A DNA stretch of 64,000 nucleotides from Nitrosomonas ureae (GTDB lineage: Bacteria > Pseudomonadota > Gammaproteobacteria > Burkholderiales > Nitrosomonadaceae). Both the position numbers and the translations under genes were made by a program. Under the pieces are notes generated by a model that was given only the letters and a program-made list of their open reading frames with translations, ran no database searches and was not told the origin of the DNA. This document shows, piece after piece, positions 10,692 through 20,800 of this stretch. Where the stretch lies: assembly GCA_945872825.1 (NCBI GenBank), contig CAMCBD010000001.1, positions 1 to 64,000 of the forward strand, in the 5' to 3' direction. Each line of letters opens with the position of its first letter. Position 1 is the first letter of the stretch.

Positions 10692-12098
10692 ATGGCTTAT
10701 TCTGAGCAATGGGATGGCTTCTTAAAAAGTTGCACTCAGCTGATTACTCCCGCAAATCCTTTCTTATTAAGCGGAACAATTACACGGGTAGCAGGGCTGG
10801 TTATAGAAGCAATAGGGCTCAGATTGGCTGTTGGCAGCAGCTGTACCATTCTTCTGTCGAATGGTCATCACGTTTCGGCTGAAGTTGTCGGATTTTCTGG
10901 AGAGCGCTTATTTCTAATGCCATCCAGCGATGTTTATGGATTGTCGCCGGGTGCAAAAGTCGTTCCTACAGAACCTGTTGGCGAATCTCCCAAAATTGGT
11001 GATTCTCAACATCCACGGAGACGCGCAGCAGATCGTGCTAAGCATGTTTCTGTCGGGCCTGAGCTGCTTGGCCGTGTTTTAAATGGTGTCGGGGAACCGC
11101 TCGATCGTCTTGGCCCCACCCATGCAGAGCAGAGCGTGCCGTTATACAGCCGTCCTTATAACCCGTTAGAACGAATTCCTGTCAGTGAACCGCTCGACGT
11201 TGGGGTACGTGCAATTAACATGCTACTGACTGTTGGACGAGGTCAGCGCATGGGATTGTTTGCGGGCAGCGGTGTGGGGAAAAGCGTTTTGCTTGGCATG
11301 ATGGCACGCTATACCACTGCTGACGTGATTGTTGTCGGCTTAATTGGGGAGCGGGGACGTGAAGTTAAGGAATTTATAGAAAATATTCTTGGTCAGGAAG
11401 GACTCGCGCGCTCTGTCGTTGTTGCAGCGCCTGCTGACACTTCACCGTTGTTACGGTTGCAAGGTGCAGCCTACGCGACAGCCATTGCTGAATATTTTCG
11501 GGATACCGGCAAGCATGTTTTGCTCATAATGGACTCATTAACCCGCTATGCTATGGCGCAAAGGGAAATAGCCCTGGCTATCGGCGAACCGCCTGCTACC
11601 AAAGGTTATCCTCCGTCAGTATTTGCTAAATTACCGCAACTGGTGGAGCGTGCCGGTAATGGTAATCATAATAGTGGTTCCATTACGGCTTTTTATACTG
11701 TATTGACAGAAGGCGATGATCAGAATGATCCTATCGCTGATAGCGCGCGCGCCATTCTCGATGGCCATATTGTTTTATCACGAAGATTAGCCGAAGCAGG
11801 ACATTACCCTGCAATCGATATCGAAGCATCCATTAGCCGCGTCATGACCAGTGTGGTTCCACAGAAACAAGTGGATATGGCACGGAAATTTAAAAGCCTA
11901 TGTTCGCGGTATCAACGTAGCCATGATTTGATCAGTGTCGGCGCCTATGTTGCCGGAACAGATCTGGAACTAGATCGAGCTATCAGGCTGTATCCCGCAT
12001 TTGAAAAATTTTTACAGCAGAATATGTCTCAACATGAGGACTTTGCCGATAGCCTTGAAAAACTAACAAAATTGTTTGGAAACGAAGAAATACGGTAA
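10692..12098 (+). CDS. fliI: Flagellum-specific ATPase FliI
   Basis: Walker [15 protein letters not shown], '[12 protein letters not shown]', '[12 protein letters not shown]'. Confidence 0.96.
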   Translation: MAYSEQWDGFLKSCTQLITPANPFLLSGTITRVAGLVIEAIGLRLAVGSSCTILLSNGHHVSAEVVGFSGERLFLMPSSDVYGLSPGAKVVPTEPVGESPKIGDSQHPRRRAADRAKHVSVGPELLGRVLNGVGEPLDRLGPTHAEQSVPLYSRPYNPLERIPVSEPLDVGVRAINMLLTVGRGQRMGLFAGSGVGKSVLLGMMARYTTADVIVVGLIGERGREVKEFIENILGQEGLARSVVVAAPADTSPLLRLQGAAYATAIAEYFRDTGKHVLLIMDSLTRYAMAQREIALAIGEPPATKGYPPSVFAKLPQLVERAGNGNHNSGSITAFYTVLTEGDDQNDPIADSARAILDGHIVLSRRLAEAGHYPAIDIEASISRVMTSVVPQKQVDMARKFKSLCSRYQRSHDLISVGAYVAGTDLELDRAIRLYPAFEKFLQQNMSQHEDFADSLEKLTKLFGNEEIR

Positions 12099-12116
12099 TC
12101 GAAGACGAGAATTATT

Positions 12117-12575
12117 ATGCCAACCACATCATCGCTAAAATTGCTTTTGGACTTGGCGCAACAACGGGCTGATTCTTCAGCAAAGAAACTTGGAAAGTTA
12201 AGTTTGCAACAGCAAGAAGCAGAAAAAAAATTAAATTTACTTTTGCAGTACCGTCATAATTATCAGTCACACTTTCAGAATTCTACAGAAAAAGGAATTG
12301 ACCACATTGAATGGCTAAATTTTATTGCTTTTATCAATAAACTTGACGCCGCAATCACTGAGCAACAACAAACGGTTTTATATGCGCAAAACAAAAGGAT
12401 CGAAGGAGGAAATGAATTTTTGTCTTGCCAGCGCAAATTAAAATCCTACGATACGCTATCGCAACGTCAACATAGTGAAGAGAATCAGAAGCAATTAAAG
12501 CTGGAGCAGAAAGTGCAAGATGAGTTTGCATCGAATTCTCTCCATCGGGATTTATTTCTGCGCAAAGGTGGTTAG
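12117..12575 (+). CDS. fliJ: Flagellar export protein FliJ
   Basis: 152-aa coiled-coil protein directly downstream of fliI. Confidence 0.85.
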   Translation: MPTTSSLKLLLDLAQQRADSSAKKLGKLSLQQQEAEKKLNLLLQYRHNYQSHFQNSTEKGIDHIEWLNFIAFINKLDAAITEQQQTVLYAQNKRIEGGNEFLSCQRKLKSYDTLSQRQHSEENQKQLKLEQKVQDEFASNSLHRDLFLRKGG

Positions 12576-12657
12576 CAACATATCCAGTAATAGTCAGGCT
12601 GGTATAGAAATTGCTTATTTACTGATGGCATTATTAATTGTATGAGACTAAAAACTT

Positions 12658-13857
12658 ATGTTAAACATATCAGTTGCACCTCAAATCAAATCTTCAGCTG
12701 AAAATCCTGTAGCAATGATCAATTCCGGTTCAACCGGCACTAAAGAACCTGTTGCAGAAGAGTTTGGTAAAGTCCTGGAGCGTGAAGTATCTGGAGCAAC
12801 GGACAAGCAGGAGACAAACAATACTTCTGACACAAAAGAACATTCTGATGGTGCAGCATCTTCAGAAGATACAGTTAAAGATACAGTTAAAGATACGGAT
12901 AAAGATAAAGATACGGATACAACCACGTCTGTAGCAACAACAACCAATGATGTGAACAGCTTCATTCAAAATCTTCTTAGCAATGCGGGTAGTGTGTACA
13001 AAACCGATCCGGCGTTAAGCGCAATGAATCCCGTATTAGATCCAGATGCGATGACTGAAACTTCAACCTTGCCGCTGGCGTTGCCCCTATCAACTCAGAA
13101 TGCATTGGTTCCCCTAGATGGTGAGCAGATTGCGGGTTCAACGATTCCCATTAGCAATCAATTGTTGCAACAAAAACTTGCACAGCTAAATTTGGCTGCA
13201 AGCAGTTCTAATTATTTATCCGATAACATATGGCAATCATTGGATGCGGCAGATTCTGCCGCTTATGGCAAATTTCTTCCATTTTCTTCGGAGATGAATG
13301 AAGCCATCCAGGTTAATACAGGGGGATTGATATTTTCAACACATGGCGAATCAATTTCCTCACAGCCATTCAGCCTAAGCAACTCTGCTTCCGGTGTTCC
13401 CCTGAATACGACACTACAAGACATCCATGTTGATCTTCCGGTAGGTCAGCCAAAGTGGGGTGGGGAATTTGCACAAAAAGTTGTCTGGTTGTCTTCTCAG
13501 CAACACCAAGTAGCTGAAATTCGTTTAAACCCGGCGCATCTTGGACCTGTGGAAGTGATGCTGAGTATTACGCAGGATCAGGCGACAGCGCAGTTTTCAT
13601 CTCCTCATTTGGCCGTGCGTGAAGCGATTGAGCAAGCATTGCCCAGATTAAGAGAAATGATGGCTGAGAACGGTATTACATTGGGTAATGTAATGGTCGG
13701 TTCTGATTCATTTCAGCAAGACAATAGACAGCAGCAAGCCTATCATTCCGCAAAAGATACCAACAATATGGCAGGTACAAGGCCAGAGATTGCGGGTCAA
13801 ATTGAAACAACTGTCGTGCCAAATCAGCATATTGGTATGGTCAATACCTATGCCTGA
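12658..13857 (+). CDS. fliK: Flagellar hook-length control protein FliK
   Basis: Low-complexity N-terminus; C-terminal 'EIRLNPAHLGPVEVMLSITQDQATAQFSSPHLAVREAIEQALPRLREMMAENGI' is the FliK C-terminal domain. Confidence 0.92.
   Translation: MLNISVAPQIKSSAENPVAMINSGSTGTKEPVAEEFGKVLEREVSGATDKQETNNTSDTKEHSDGAASSEDTVKDTVKDTDKDKDTDTTTSVATTTNDVNSFIQNLLSNAGSVYKTDPALSAMNPVLDPDAMTETSTLPLALPLSTQNALVPLDGEQIAGSTIPISNQLLQQKLAQLNLAASSSNYLSDNIWQSLDAADSAAYGKFLPFSSEMNEAIQVNTGGLIFSTHGESISSQPFSLSNSASGVPLNTTLQDIHVDLPVGQPKWGGEFAQKVVWLSSQQHQVAEIRLNPAHLGPVEVMLSITQDQATAQFSSPHLAVREAIEQALPRLREMMAENGITLGNVMVGSDSFQQDNRQQQAYHSAKDTNNMAGTRPEIAGQIETTVVPNQHIGMVNTYA
12868..12920 (+). repeat. Short tandem repeat inside fliK (about 12-bp unit gatacagttaaa and degenerate copies)
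   Basis: gatacagttaaagatacagttaaagatacggataaagataaagatacggata, encoding DTVKDTVKDTDKDKDTD. Confidence 0.8.
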
Positions 13858-13858
13858 T

Positions 13859-13894
13859 GATTCATAAAATCAGGTTTATCCGATTTTATGAATC
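13859..13894 (+). terminator. Hairpin immediately after the fliK stop codon
   Basis: Perfect 13-bp stem GATTCATAAAATC / GATTTTATGAATC with 10-nt loop; no clear T tract follows. Confidence 0.5.
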
Positions 13895-14193
13895 AATCAC
13901 ATACTAATCTGTCGCGCTATCCGATCCGATGGTGTGGCAGATAATGGCTTCTCTAGATAGCCGTAAAAGCTATTCGGGTTTTGTTTCTTCTTTATTGTTG
14001 ATTTGAGCTGAAATTAAACTAACCGGCCAGATCATACGAATATTCTCTCAATCAGAAATCAGCATACATACCTGACGGATCCTCTATTAATTTTTGTATC
14101 TGGAAATAGTGACATTATTTCATTGTTATTTGTGATATCAGTTTACTGCCTCGTCGAAGATAATTGATTCCATCAAGTAAGGAGCTGAGAAAA

Positions 14194-14682
14194 ATGTCAA
14201 AAACTATTGAAGCACCAGCAGCGACAGAAGGAAAGAAAAGCAAGAAAGGATTGATCATTATCATCTTGATAGCAGTTATCGCTATCGGTGCAGGTGGCGG
14301 TGGTACCTGGTATTTTATGAAAATGTCAGGTGATGAAGATGCCGAGCCTGTAAAACCTAAGGAAAAACCAATCACGTTTGTGGATCTTGATATTTTTACA
14401 GTCAATCTTCAACCGGAAGAAAATAGTCAATATTTGCAGGTTGGGTTAACCGTGAAAACCAAAGAAACCCTTGTCGTAGCGGAGATTAAAAAGCAAATGC
14501 CGGCTATTCGCAATCGTATCCTCATGTTACTTTCCAGTAAGAAATCGGCAGATATCACAGGCATTGTGGGGAAACAACAGTTAAGTCAACAGATTGTGGA
14601 TGAAATCAAGCAATCATTGGATGCATCAGAACTGCAAGAGGATGTGCTGGAAGTATTATTTACATCATTTGTGATCCAGTAA
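14194..14682 (+). CDS. fliL: Flagellar basal body-associated protein FliL
   Basis: N-terminal TM segment, 'FVDLDIFTVNLQPEENSQYLQVGLTVKT'; start chosen at ATG 14194 after AGGAG-like RBS. Confidence 0.92.
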   Translation: MSKTIEAPAATEGKKSKKGLIIIILIAVIAIGAGGGGTWYFMKMSGDEDAEPVKPKEKPITFVDLDIFTVNLQPEENSQYLQVGLTVKTKETLVVAEIKKQMPAIRNRILMLLSSKKSADITGIVGKQQLSQQIVDEIKQSLDASELQEDVLEVLFTSFVIQ

Positions 14683-14689
14683 ACGACAG

Positions 14690-15668
14690 ATGGCCGAAGA
14701 TTTTCTCGTCACAAGACGAAGTTGATGCACTTCTCAAAGGCGCCACTGGCGAAAGTGATGAAGTGCAGAAGGAAGAAGAGAAAGGGGGCGTTCGGCCCTA
14801 TAACATTGCTACGCAGGAGCGCATTGTTCGTGGACGGATGCCCACGTATGAGATCATCAATGAACGATTTGCACGTTTACTGCGTATCGGTTTATTTAAT
14901 TTCATGCGCCGTACGGTGGATATTGCAGTTGGCCCCGTCAAAGTTATTAAGTTTAGTGAGTTCGTCCGTAATCTGGTGGTGCCGACCAATCTCAACTTGG
15001 TTCAAATGAGACCTCTGCGAGGGACAGCATTGCTCGTTTTTGACCCCAACCTGATTTTCCTGATTGTGGATAATTTGTTTGGCGGCGACGGCAGATACCA
15101 TACGAGAGTTGAGGGAAGGGATTTTACCCAGACTGAGCAACGTATTATTCGGCGTTTGCTTGATGTGGTATTTGAAGAATATGAAAAATCCTGGAAGTCA
15201 GTATACCCGGTTAAATTTGAGTATGTCAGATCTGAGATGAATCCTCAATTTGCCACGATTGCTACGCCCAATGAGGTGGTCGTTACGGTTACTTTTGATA
15301 TTGATATGGGTAACCAAGGCGGCGAGTTGCATGTCTGCATTCCCTATTCAATGATTGAGCCCATTCGAGATACTTTATATAGCGCATTGCAAGGTGATCA
15401 CCTGGAAGTTGACAAACGCTGGATCAAATTAATGTCACAACAAGTGCAAATTGCTGAAGTGGAACTGATTGCTAACATAGGGCATACGAAAGTTACATTT
15501 GAACAGATTCTGAGTATGCAAACGGGAGATATCATTCCTCTGGAAATTCCTAAAACCATTACCGTAAATGTTGATGGTATACCTGTTATGGATTGTCACT
15601 ATGGCATCATGAATGGACAGTATGCACTCAGAGTCAATGCAATGATTTCCCCATCGGAAACTGAATAA
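14690..15668 (+). CDS. fliM: Flagellar motor switch protein FliM, with an apparent 5' frameshift
   Basis: ORF from 14763 is clear FliM; the open frame upstream encodes SSQDEVDALLKGATGESDEV, but the only nearby ATG (14690, MAEDF) is in another frame; offset lies at a TTTT run (14701-14704). Confidence 0.88.
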
Positions 15669-15679
15669 TTTATTGGAGA

Positions 15680-16210
15680 TTGAAAATGTCAGAGCCTACA
15701 GAAAACGATCAAGCTGAGACAGATGACTGGGCGGCAGCTATGGCGGAACAGGCGGCGGTTTCTCAAAATGACTCTGCAGAAAAAGAAACGGAAGTTGATG
15801 ACTGGGCTGCAGCGATGGCAGAGCAAGAGGCATCCGCCCCGGCAGCCAATGCGCCAGAGAGAAATAACAACACGATGGTCGGTTCGCAGTCTGCAACAAC
15901 ATCGGTTTTCCAGGAACTCGGAAAGAATGGCGCTGCGAATAATGCCCGTCATGATATCGACATGATTCTAGACATCCCCGTGCAGATGACGGTTGAAATG
16001 GGTCGCACCAAGATTGCAATCAAGAACTTGTTGCAACTCGCTCAAGGTTCGGTTGTCGAGCTTGACGGCATGGCCGGTGAACCTATGGATGTACTGGTCA
16101 ATGGTTGCCTGATTGCGCAAGGTGAAGTCGTAGTTGTTAATGATAAGTTCGGTATCCGGTTGACCGACATCATTACACCCAGTGAACGTATTCGTAAACT
16201 CAATCGCTAG
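15680..16210 (+). CDS. fliN: Flagellar motor switch protein FliN
   Basis: C-terminal SpoA domain 'DIPVQMTVEMGRTKIAIKNLLQLAQGSVVELDGMAGEPMDVLVNG'. Confidence 0.95.
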   Translation: MKMSEPTENDQAETDDWAAAMAEQAAVSQNDSAEKETEVDDWAAAMAEQEASAPAANAPERNNNTMVGSQSATTSVFQELGKNGAANNARHDIDMILDIPVQMTVEMGRTKIAIKNLLQLAQGSVVELDGMAGEPMDVLVNGCLIAQGEVVVVNDKFGIRLTDIITPSERIRKLNR

Positions 16211-16655
16211 AGCTGATATGCCAAGCCGATATTTGATATTTTTGATACTGATATTTCCGTTTGCTGTTTTGGCTGAAACAGGGAAGTCAAGCTATGTGCC
16301 ACCACCTTCCGTGATATCAACCGAAAATACATTGCAGATGATGGGTGGACTGTTGCTGGTACTGGCGATCATAGGCGGTATTACTTGGTTACTCAAACGT
16401 TTTTCGTTGATATCAACTGCTGCTGCAGGTATCGTTAAGGTTGTCGCGGCGACTGGAGTTGGCCAGAGAGAACGGGTGATTGTTGTCGAAATTGATAACA
16501 CGTGGCTGGTGCTTGGTGTGGCGCCCGGTCGTGTCAATAAGTTACATACCATGAGTAAACCTTTAACAGATGCTGCCAGCACGACACCAGATAATCCGCC
16601 TATTGAAACATTTGCTACGCAGCTTAATCAGAGCATAAAAAAAGAAAATGTATAA
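16182..16655 (+). CDS. fliO: Flagellar biosynthetic protein FliO (likely start 16218)
   Basis: Single TM then '[36 protein letters not shown]'; between fliN and fliP. Confidence 0.88.
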   Translation: MNVFVNSIARADMPSRYLIFLILIFPFAVLAETGKSSYVPPPSVISTENTLQMMGGLLLVLAIIGGITWLLKRFSLISTAAAGIVKVVAATGVGQRERVIVVEIDNTWLVLGVAPGRVNKLHTMSKPLTDAASTTPDNPPIETFATQLNQSIKKENV

Positions 16656-17496
16656 CAGCTTTGCATCAGCCATTCATTCATGCTTCCAACGCATATTGAT
16701 TTGTCATCGGATCAGGGTAGGTTTTTGTTGTTGCCTGAGCAGAATTACAAAACGTAATCTGTTTCAGATGGTGCTTCTTTTCGTGGGTTTTATCGCTGTG
16801 CCTGCATTTGCGCAAAAATCTGGTTTTCCGGCATTTACCAGTTCCCCTAATGCCGATGGAAGCGCAACTTATACGTTGAGCTTACAGACACTTCTATTAT
16901 TGACTTCACTGACATTTTTACCTGCGTTGGTATTAATGATGTCAAGTTTTACACGTATCATCATTGTCTTGTCGCTGCTGAGGTTGGCATTGGGCACGCA
17001 ATCTTCTCCGCCTAACCAGGTATTGCTCGGGTTGGCGTTATTCCTAACTTTTTTTATCATGTCACCGGTCATTGATCGGGTCTACACGGAAGCGTATTTA
17101 CCTTTTTCTGAAGATAAAATAAGTATTATGGAAGCGGCTGAAAAAGCGAGTGTGCCGCTGAAATCGTTTATGCTGCACCAGACCCGGGAAACAGATCTGG
17201 CGCTTTTTGTACAAATCTCGAATAGTGAGGAGCTCGAAAGCCGCGATAAAGTGCCACTGAAGATACTTGTTCCAGCCTATATCACGAGTGAGTTAAAAAC
17301 TGCCTTCCAGATTGGCTTCATCGTATTCATTCCATTCTTGATCATTGACTTGGTTGTATCAAGTGTACTGATGGCTATGGGTATGATGATGCTTTCGCCG
17401 ATGATTATTTCGCTTCCATTTAAATTAATGCTTTTTGTTCTGGTCGATGGCTGGCATCTCATTATCGGTTCCTTGGCAAAAAGCTTCTATACCTGA
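16648..17496 (+). CDS. fliP: Flagellar biosynthetic protein FliP
   Basis: '[51 protein letters not shown]'. Confidence 0.95.
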   Translation: MYNSFASAIHSCFQRILICHRIRVGFCCCLSRITKRNLFQMVLLFVGFIAVPAFAQKSGFPAFTSSPNADGSATYTLSLQTLLLLTSLTFLPALVLMMSSFTRIIIVLSLLRLALGTQSSPPNQVLLGLALFLTFFIMSPVIDRVYTEAYLPFSEDKISIMEAAEKASVPLKSFMLHQTRETDLALFVQISNSEELESRDKVPLKILVPAYITSELKTAFQIGFIVFIPFLIIDLVVSSVLMAMGMMMLSPMIISLPFKLMLFVLVDGWHLIIGSLAKSFYT

Positions 17497-17509
17497 AAGG
17501 AAACAAATT

Positions 17510-17782
17510 ATGACCCCTGAGAGTGCAATGACTATCGGCCGGCAAGCGCTTGAAATGACATTTATGCTTTCTGCCCCCTTGCTGCTTTCCGCTTTGGCAA
17601 CCGGCTTATTAGTCAGTATCTTCCAAGCGGCGACTCAAATTAATGAAATGACTTTGTCATTTATTCCTAAATTATTGGTGATGTTTCTGGTGATTGTGCT
17701 GGCCGGACCTTGGATGATCACTCTCATGACAGACTATATGCAGCGGCTCTTTACCAGCATTCCTTGGCTCGCAGTCAGTTAA
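17510..17782 (+). CDS. fliQ: Flagellar biosynthetic protein FliQ
   Basis: MTPESAMTIGRQALEMTFMLSAPLLLSALATGLLVSIFQAATQINEMTLSFIPK; ATG at 17510. Confidence 0.95.
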   Translation: MTPESAMTIGRQALEMTFMLSAPLLLSALATGLLVSIFQAATQINEMTLSFIPKLLVMFLVIVLAGPWMITLMTDYMQRLFTSIPWLAVS

Positions 17783-17877
17783 CGCCGGCAGGCACATGGT
17801 TTGGCGCTGTAAATGCGAATTTCGATAGTTGCTCTGGTCAGTACTGGCGTTCATCATCAAACGAGTGATTTAGCATC

Positions 17878-18675
17878 ATGATCAGTATAACCACTGCAGA
17901 ATTAAATACATTACTGGCAACATTCTTTTGGCCGCTCAGCAGAATCCTGGCGATGGTGGCAACTGCGCCAATCTTAGGAAACCCAAGTATTCCTGTCAGA
18001 GTGAAGCTGGGGTTTGCAGTCATGATCACTATCTTGGTAATGCCAGTAGTCGAGAAATCATTACCGCAGGTTGATCCGGCTTCCGGTATTGGTTTAATCA
18101 TCTTGCTGCAGCAGATTTTAATTGGCGTCGCTATCGGGTTTGTCATGCGCATTGTATTTGTTGCGGTGGAAACGGCAGGTGAATTGATTGGTTTGCAAAT
18201 GGGTCTTGGTTTTGCAATTTTCTTTGATCCGCAAAACTCTGGTCAGATAGATATCATAGGCCGCTTTTTGGGTGTGATTGCCAGTCTGGCATTCCTTGCA
18301 ATGGACGGTCATTTGATGATGATTGCTTTGATTTCACAGAGTTTTAGCACACTACCTGTTGGTTTAGATGGAATTACAAACGTAACATTTATTACGCTCG
18401 CAAATTGGGGCGGGGAGATTTTTAAATCAGGTCTTCAATTGTCACTCCCCGTTCTTACGGCGTTACTGATTACCAATCTCGCTTTGGGTATTTTGACACG
18501 TGTTGCGCCGCAATTAAATATTTTTGCGGTCGGTTTTCCACTGACACTCTCTATCGGCCTCTTCGTTCTGGCGTTCAGTATGCCTTTTTATGCACCGATT
18601 CTGGAATATCTGGTGCGTGACGCTTTAAATCTGATAATGGGAATTCTTAACATTAATAAAAGCCATATGCCATAG
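17878..18675 (+). CDS. fliR: Flagellar biosynthetic protein FliR
   Basis: 265 aa, multi-TM, 'GELIGLQMGLGFAIFFDPQN', position after fliQ. Confidence 0.95.
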   Translation: MISITTAELNTLLATFFWPLSRILAMVATAPILGNPSIPVRVKLGFAVMITILVMPVVEKSLPQVDPASGIGLIILLQQILIGVAIGFVMRIVFVAVETAGELIGLQMGLGFAIFFDPQNSGQIDIIGRFLGVIASLAFLAMDGHLMMIALISQSFSTLPVGLDGITNVTFITLANWGGEIFKSGLQLSLPVLTALLITNLALGILTRVAPQLNIFAVGFPLTLSIGLFVLAFSMPFYAPILEYLVRDALNLIMGILNINKSHMP

Positions 18676-18879
18676 CTGATTTATCGATTGCAACAAGAGC
18701 AGATTCCTTCCGATGTATAAGTAGGCAGACTTTTTGATTCACAATACATAAACAGACAATATTTCCCTTCTTTTTCGATACAAGATTTTTGTCTGAAACT
18801 GTTAAAGTGATTATCCATTTATCGGAAACTATTTATTAACATTGGCAGTTCAAATAATTGCCGGTTTGGTTAATAACTT

Positions 18880-20727
18880 ATGACATTTAAGTCGCGCTTA
18901 CTTAGTTCACTACGCAAATTTTCTTCATCGCCGGAGACGCAGCATGACGAAGAAAATATTACGTCTGCCGACGAGTCACAATTAAACAACGCAACGAGCT
19001 CCACTCAACAATTTGCATCGAGTGATGAAATTAAACAATTTTTGGATACGGCTTATCGTGGACGATTAAGCGCGGAAGATCGAGCAATCAAGGAAGCGCA
19101 CAAGCGGATTGAAGCAGAAAACATCGCGAAAGTAACTGCTGAAGCGAGAATTCGGGCCGAGGCTAATGCCAGAATTGCGGCAGAAACAAGAATCCAGGCT
19201 GAAGCGATTGCTACTGATCAAGCCAGAACCCGTGCTAAAGCTGAGGTTTTGGCAATCAGAGAGGCCAATGCTAGGCGGGAATTTGAGATAAAAGCCAGGC
19301 AGCTTGCGGAAGAGAAGATTAAAGCTGAGAAATCCCTGAATGCGCTATTGGAAGCCAAGATCAAGGCAGAAGCTTCGATTGTCGAGAAAATGCAGAAACG
19401 CATTGAACAAGAAGCCGCTGCTTTGGATAAGGTGCATGCGGCCACACTAAAAGAGAATGAAGCTGCTGAAGCTGCGATGCATCGAGCCAAAGTATCCGAT
19501 GAAGCGCACTTGCTTGCTCTGGCTGTGATAGAAGCAGAAACACATGCAGCAATACTCGCCAATGCAAAAATTCAGGAGACGCAAAAAACCATAGCATTGG
19601 CTAAAGCTCAAGAAGAAGCTGAAAAGCAAATCATTGAGGAAATGCAGATTCGCTCGCAAATAGAAGCGCAGACTCTGGCCCAGACTACCGAACGTCTGGA
19701 TGCAGAGAAACGGGCGAAAGAAATGGAAGAGGATAGACTGAAAGCCGAAGCTGCCGCGGTGCAAGCAGCGATAGAAAAGGCCGAAACTGAAGCGGTCGCA
19801 GCAGAACAGGCGAGAAAAAGAGCTGAATTAGATATCCAAGCGACTATCGCGGCACGCGATAAAACAGATGCGGAGAGAGTTGCAGCTGAAATAGCGGAAT
19901 CCATTCTTGCAAAAGAGAGTGCAGCCGCTGATGCAATCAAGGCTCGCCTCGTTGCAGAGTTTGAGTTGCTGGAAGAAGCCAATCAGCGAATGCAAATAGA
20001 AACTGAAGCGTTAGCTGCTGCAGAGGCAGCCTTGTGTTCTGAAAAAGAAGCCAAAACGATTGCAAGTGAGAAGAAGAAAGTGGAGGTCAACGCGAGCAAA
20101 GAATATCAGAAACGTATTAATGCCGATGAAGAAGCTATTAAAGAAGCGGAAGCACGTGCAGAAACAGAGAAAGATGCAAGGAAAGCAGCGAAGAGTAAGG
20201 CGGAAGCTGAAATAAGGTTGAGGGCTACAGCAGAGGCAAAAGTCCAAGTAGATACGCTTGCTGCACAAGAAATAAATGCTCAAGCAGATTTGGAGCAACG
20301 CTTGTTGGAAGATGCCGAGATTCGTGCCAAAGCGATTGCCGATGCAAAACAAGCGGTTGTTGAGCGCCTCGAGATTGAGCAAAAGATCACAGGACTGGCA
20401 ATTACTAGAGCACAAGCAAAGATTATCGCTACCAATAAAGCCAAAGCGCAACTTGAAGCAGAAAAAACTGCTACCAGAATCGCATTGGAAAAAGCCAGAA
20501 CCGAATCGACTGCGCTTGCTGCTATGCAGGAGCGCATAGCGTTGGAATCCAAAGCACTGGAAGCTGCTGCAGCCCGAGAAGCTGTTGAAGTTATGGCTAA
20601 GGAGGCACTGTTTGCGCGTTCCCAGGCTGATAAAGAAGCTACCGCTGCGGCAACTGCGAGGATACGAGCAGAAATTGCTGCCGCAGAACATTCTCGTAAT
20701 AGGGCTGCTTTAAGCACTCAGACTTAA
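18880..20727 (+). CDS. Long Ala/Glu/Lys-rich, predicted almost continuously helical coiled-coil protein
   Basis: 615 aa, repetitive KAEA/RAEA/AEAR heptad-like pattern; one proline in the whole protein, no Trp, no TM segment. Confidence 0.8.
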   Translation: MTFKSRLLSSLRKFSSSPETQHDEENITSADESQLNNATSSTQQFASSDEIKQFLDTAYRGRLSAEDRAIKEAHKRIEAENIAKVTAEARIRAEANARIAAETRIQAEAIATDQARTRAKAEVLAIREANARREFEIKARQLAEEKIKAEKSLNALLEAKIKAEASIVEKMQKRIEQEAAALDKVHAATLKENEAAEAAMHRAKVSDEAHLLALAVIEAETHAAILANAKIQETQKTIALAKAQEEAEKQIIEEMQIRSQIEAQTLAQTTERLDAEKRAKEMEEDRLKAEAAAVQAAIEKAETEAVAAEQARKRAELDIQATIAARDKTDAERVAAEIAESILAKESAAADAIKARLVAEFELLEEANQRMQIETEALAAAEAALCSEKEAKTIASEKKKVEVNASKEYQKRINADEEAIKEAEARAETEKDARKAAKSKAEAEIRLRATAEAKVQVDTLAAQEINAQADLEQRLLEDAEIRAKAIADAKQAVVERLEIEQKITGLAITRAQAKIIATNKAKAQLEAEKTATRIALEKARTESTALAAMQERIALESKALEAAAAREAVEVMAKEALFARSQADKEATAAATARIRAEIAAAEHSRNRAALSTQT

Positions 20728-20800
20728 TAATCAGATAAATTGGCTGTAGAAAACGAAAGTGGTAGATCTGCCCCGTCCGATAGATCAAAGATTGAAGTGT

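Noticed and set aside
19218-20717. Several long minus-strand ORFs opposite the Ala-rich gene
   Set aside because: They mirror the repetitive Ala/Glu codons of the plus-strand gene and show low-complexity Ser/Cys/Phe-rich translations without domains
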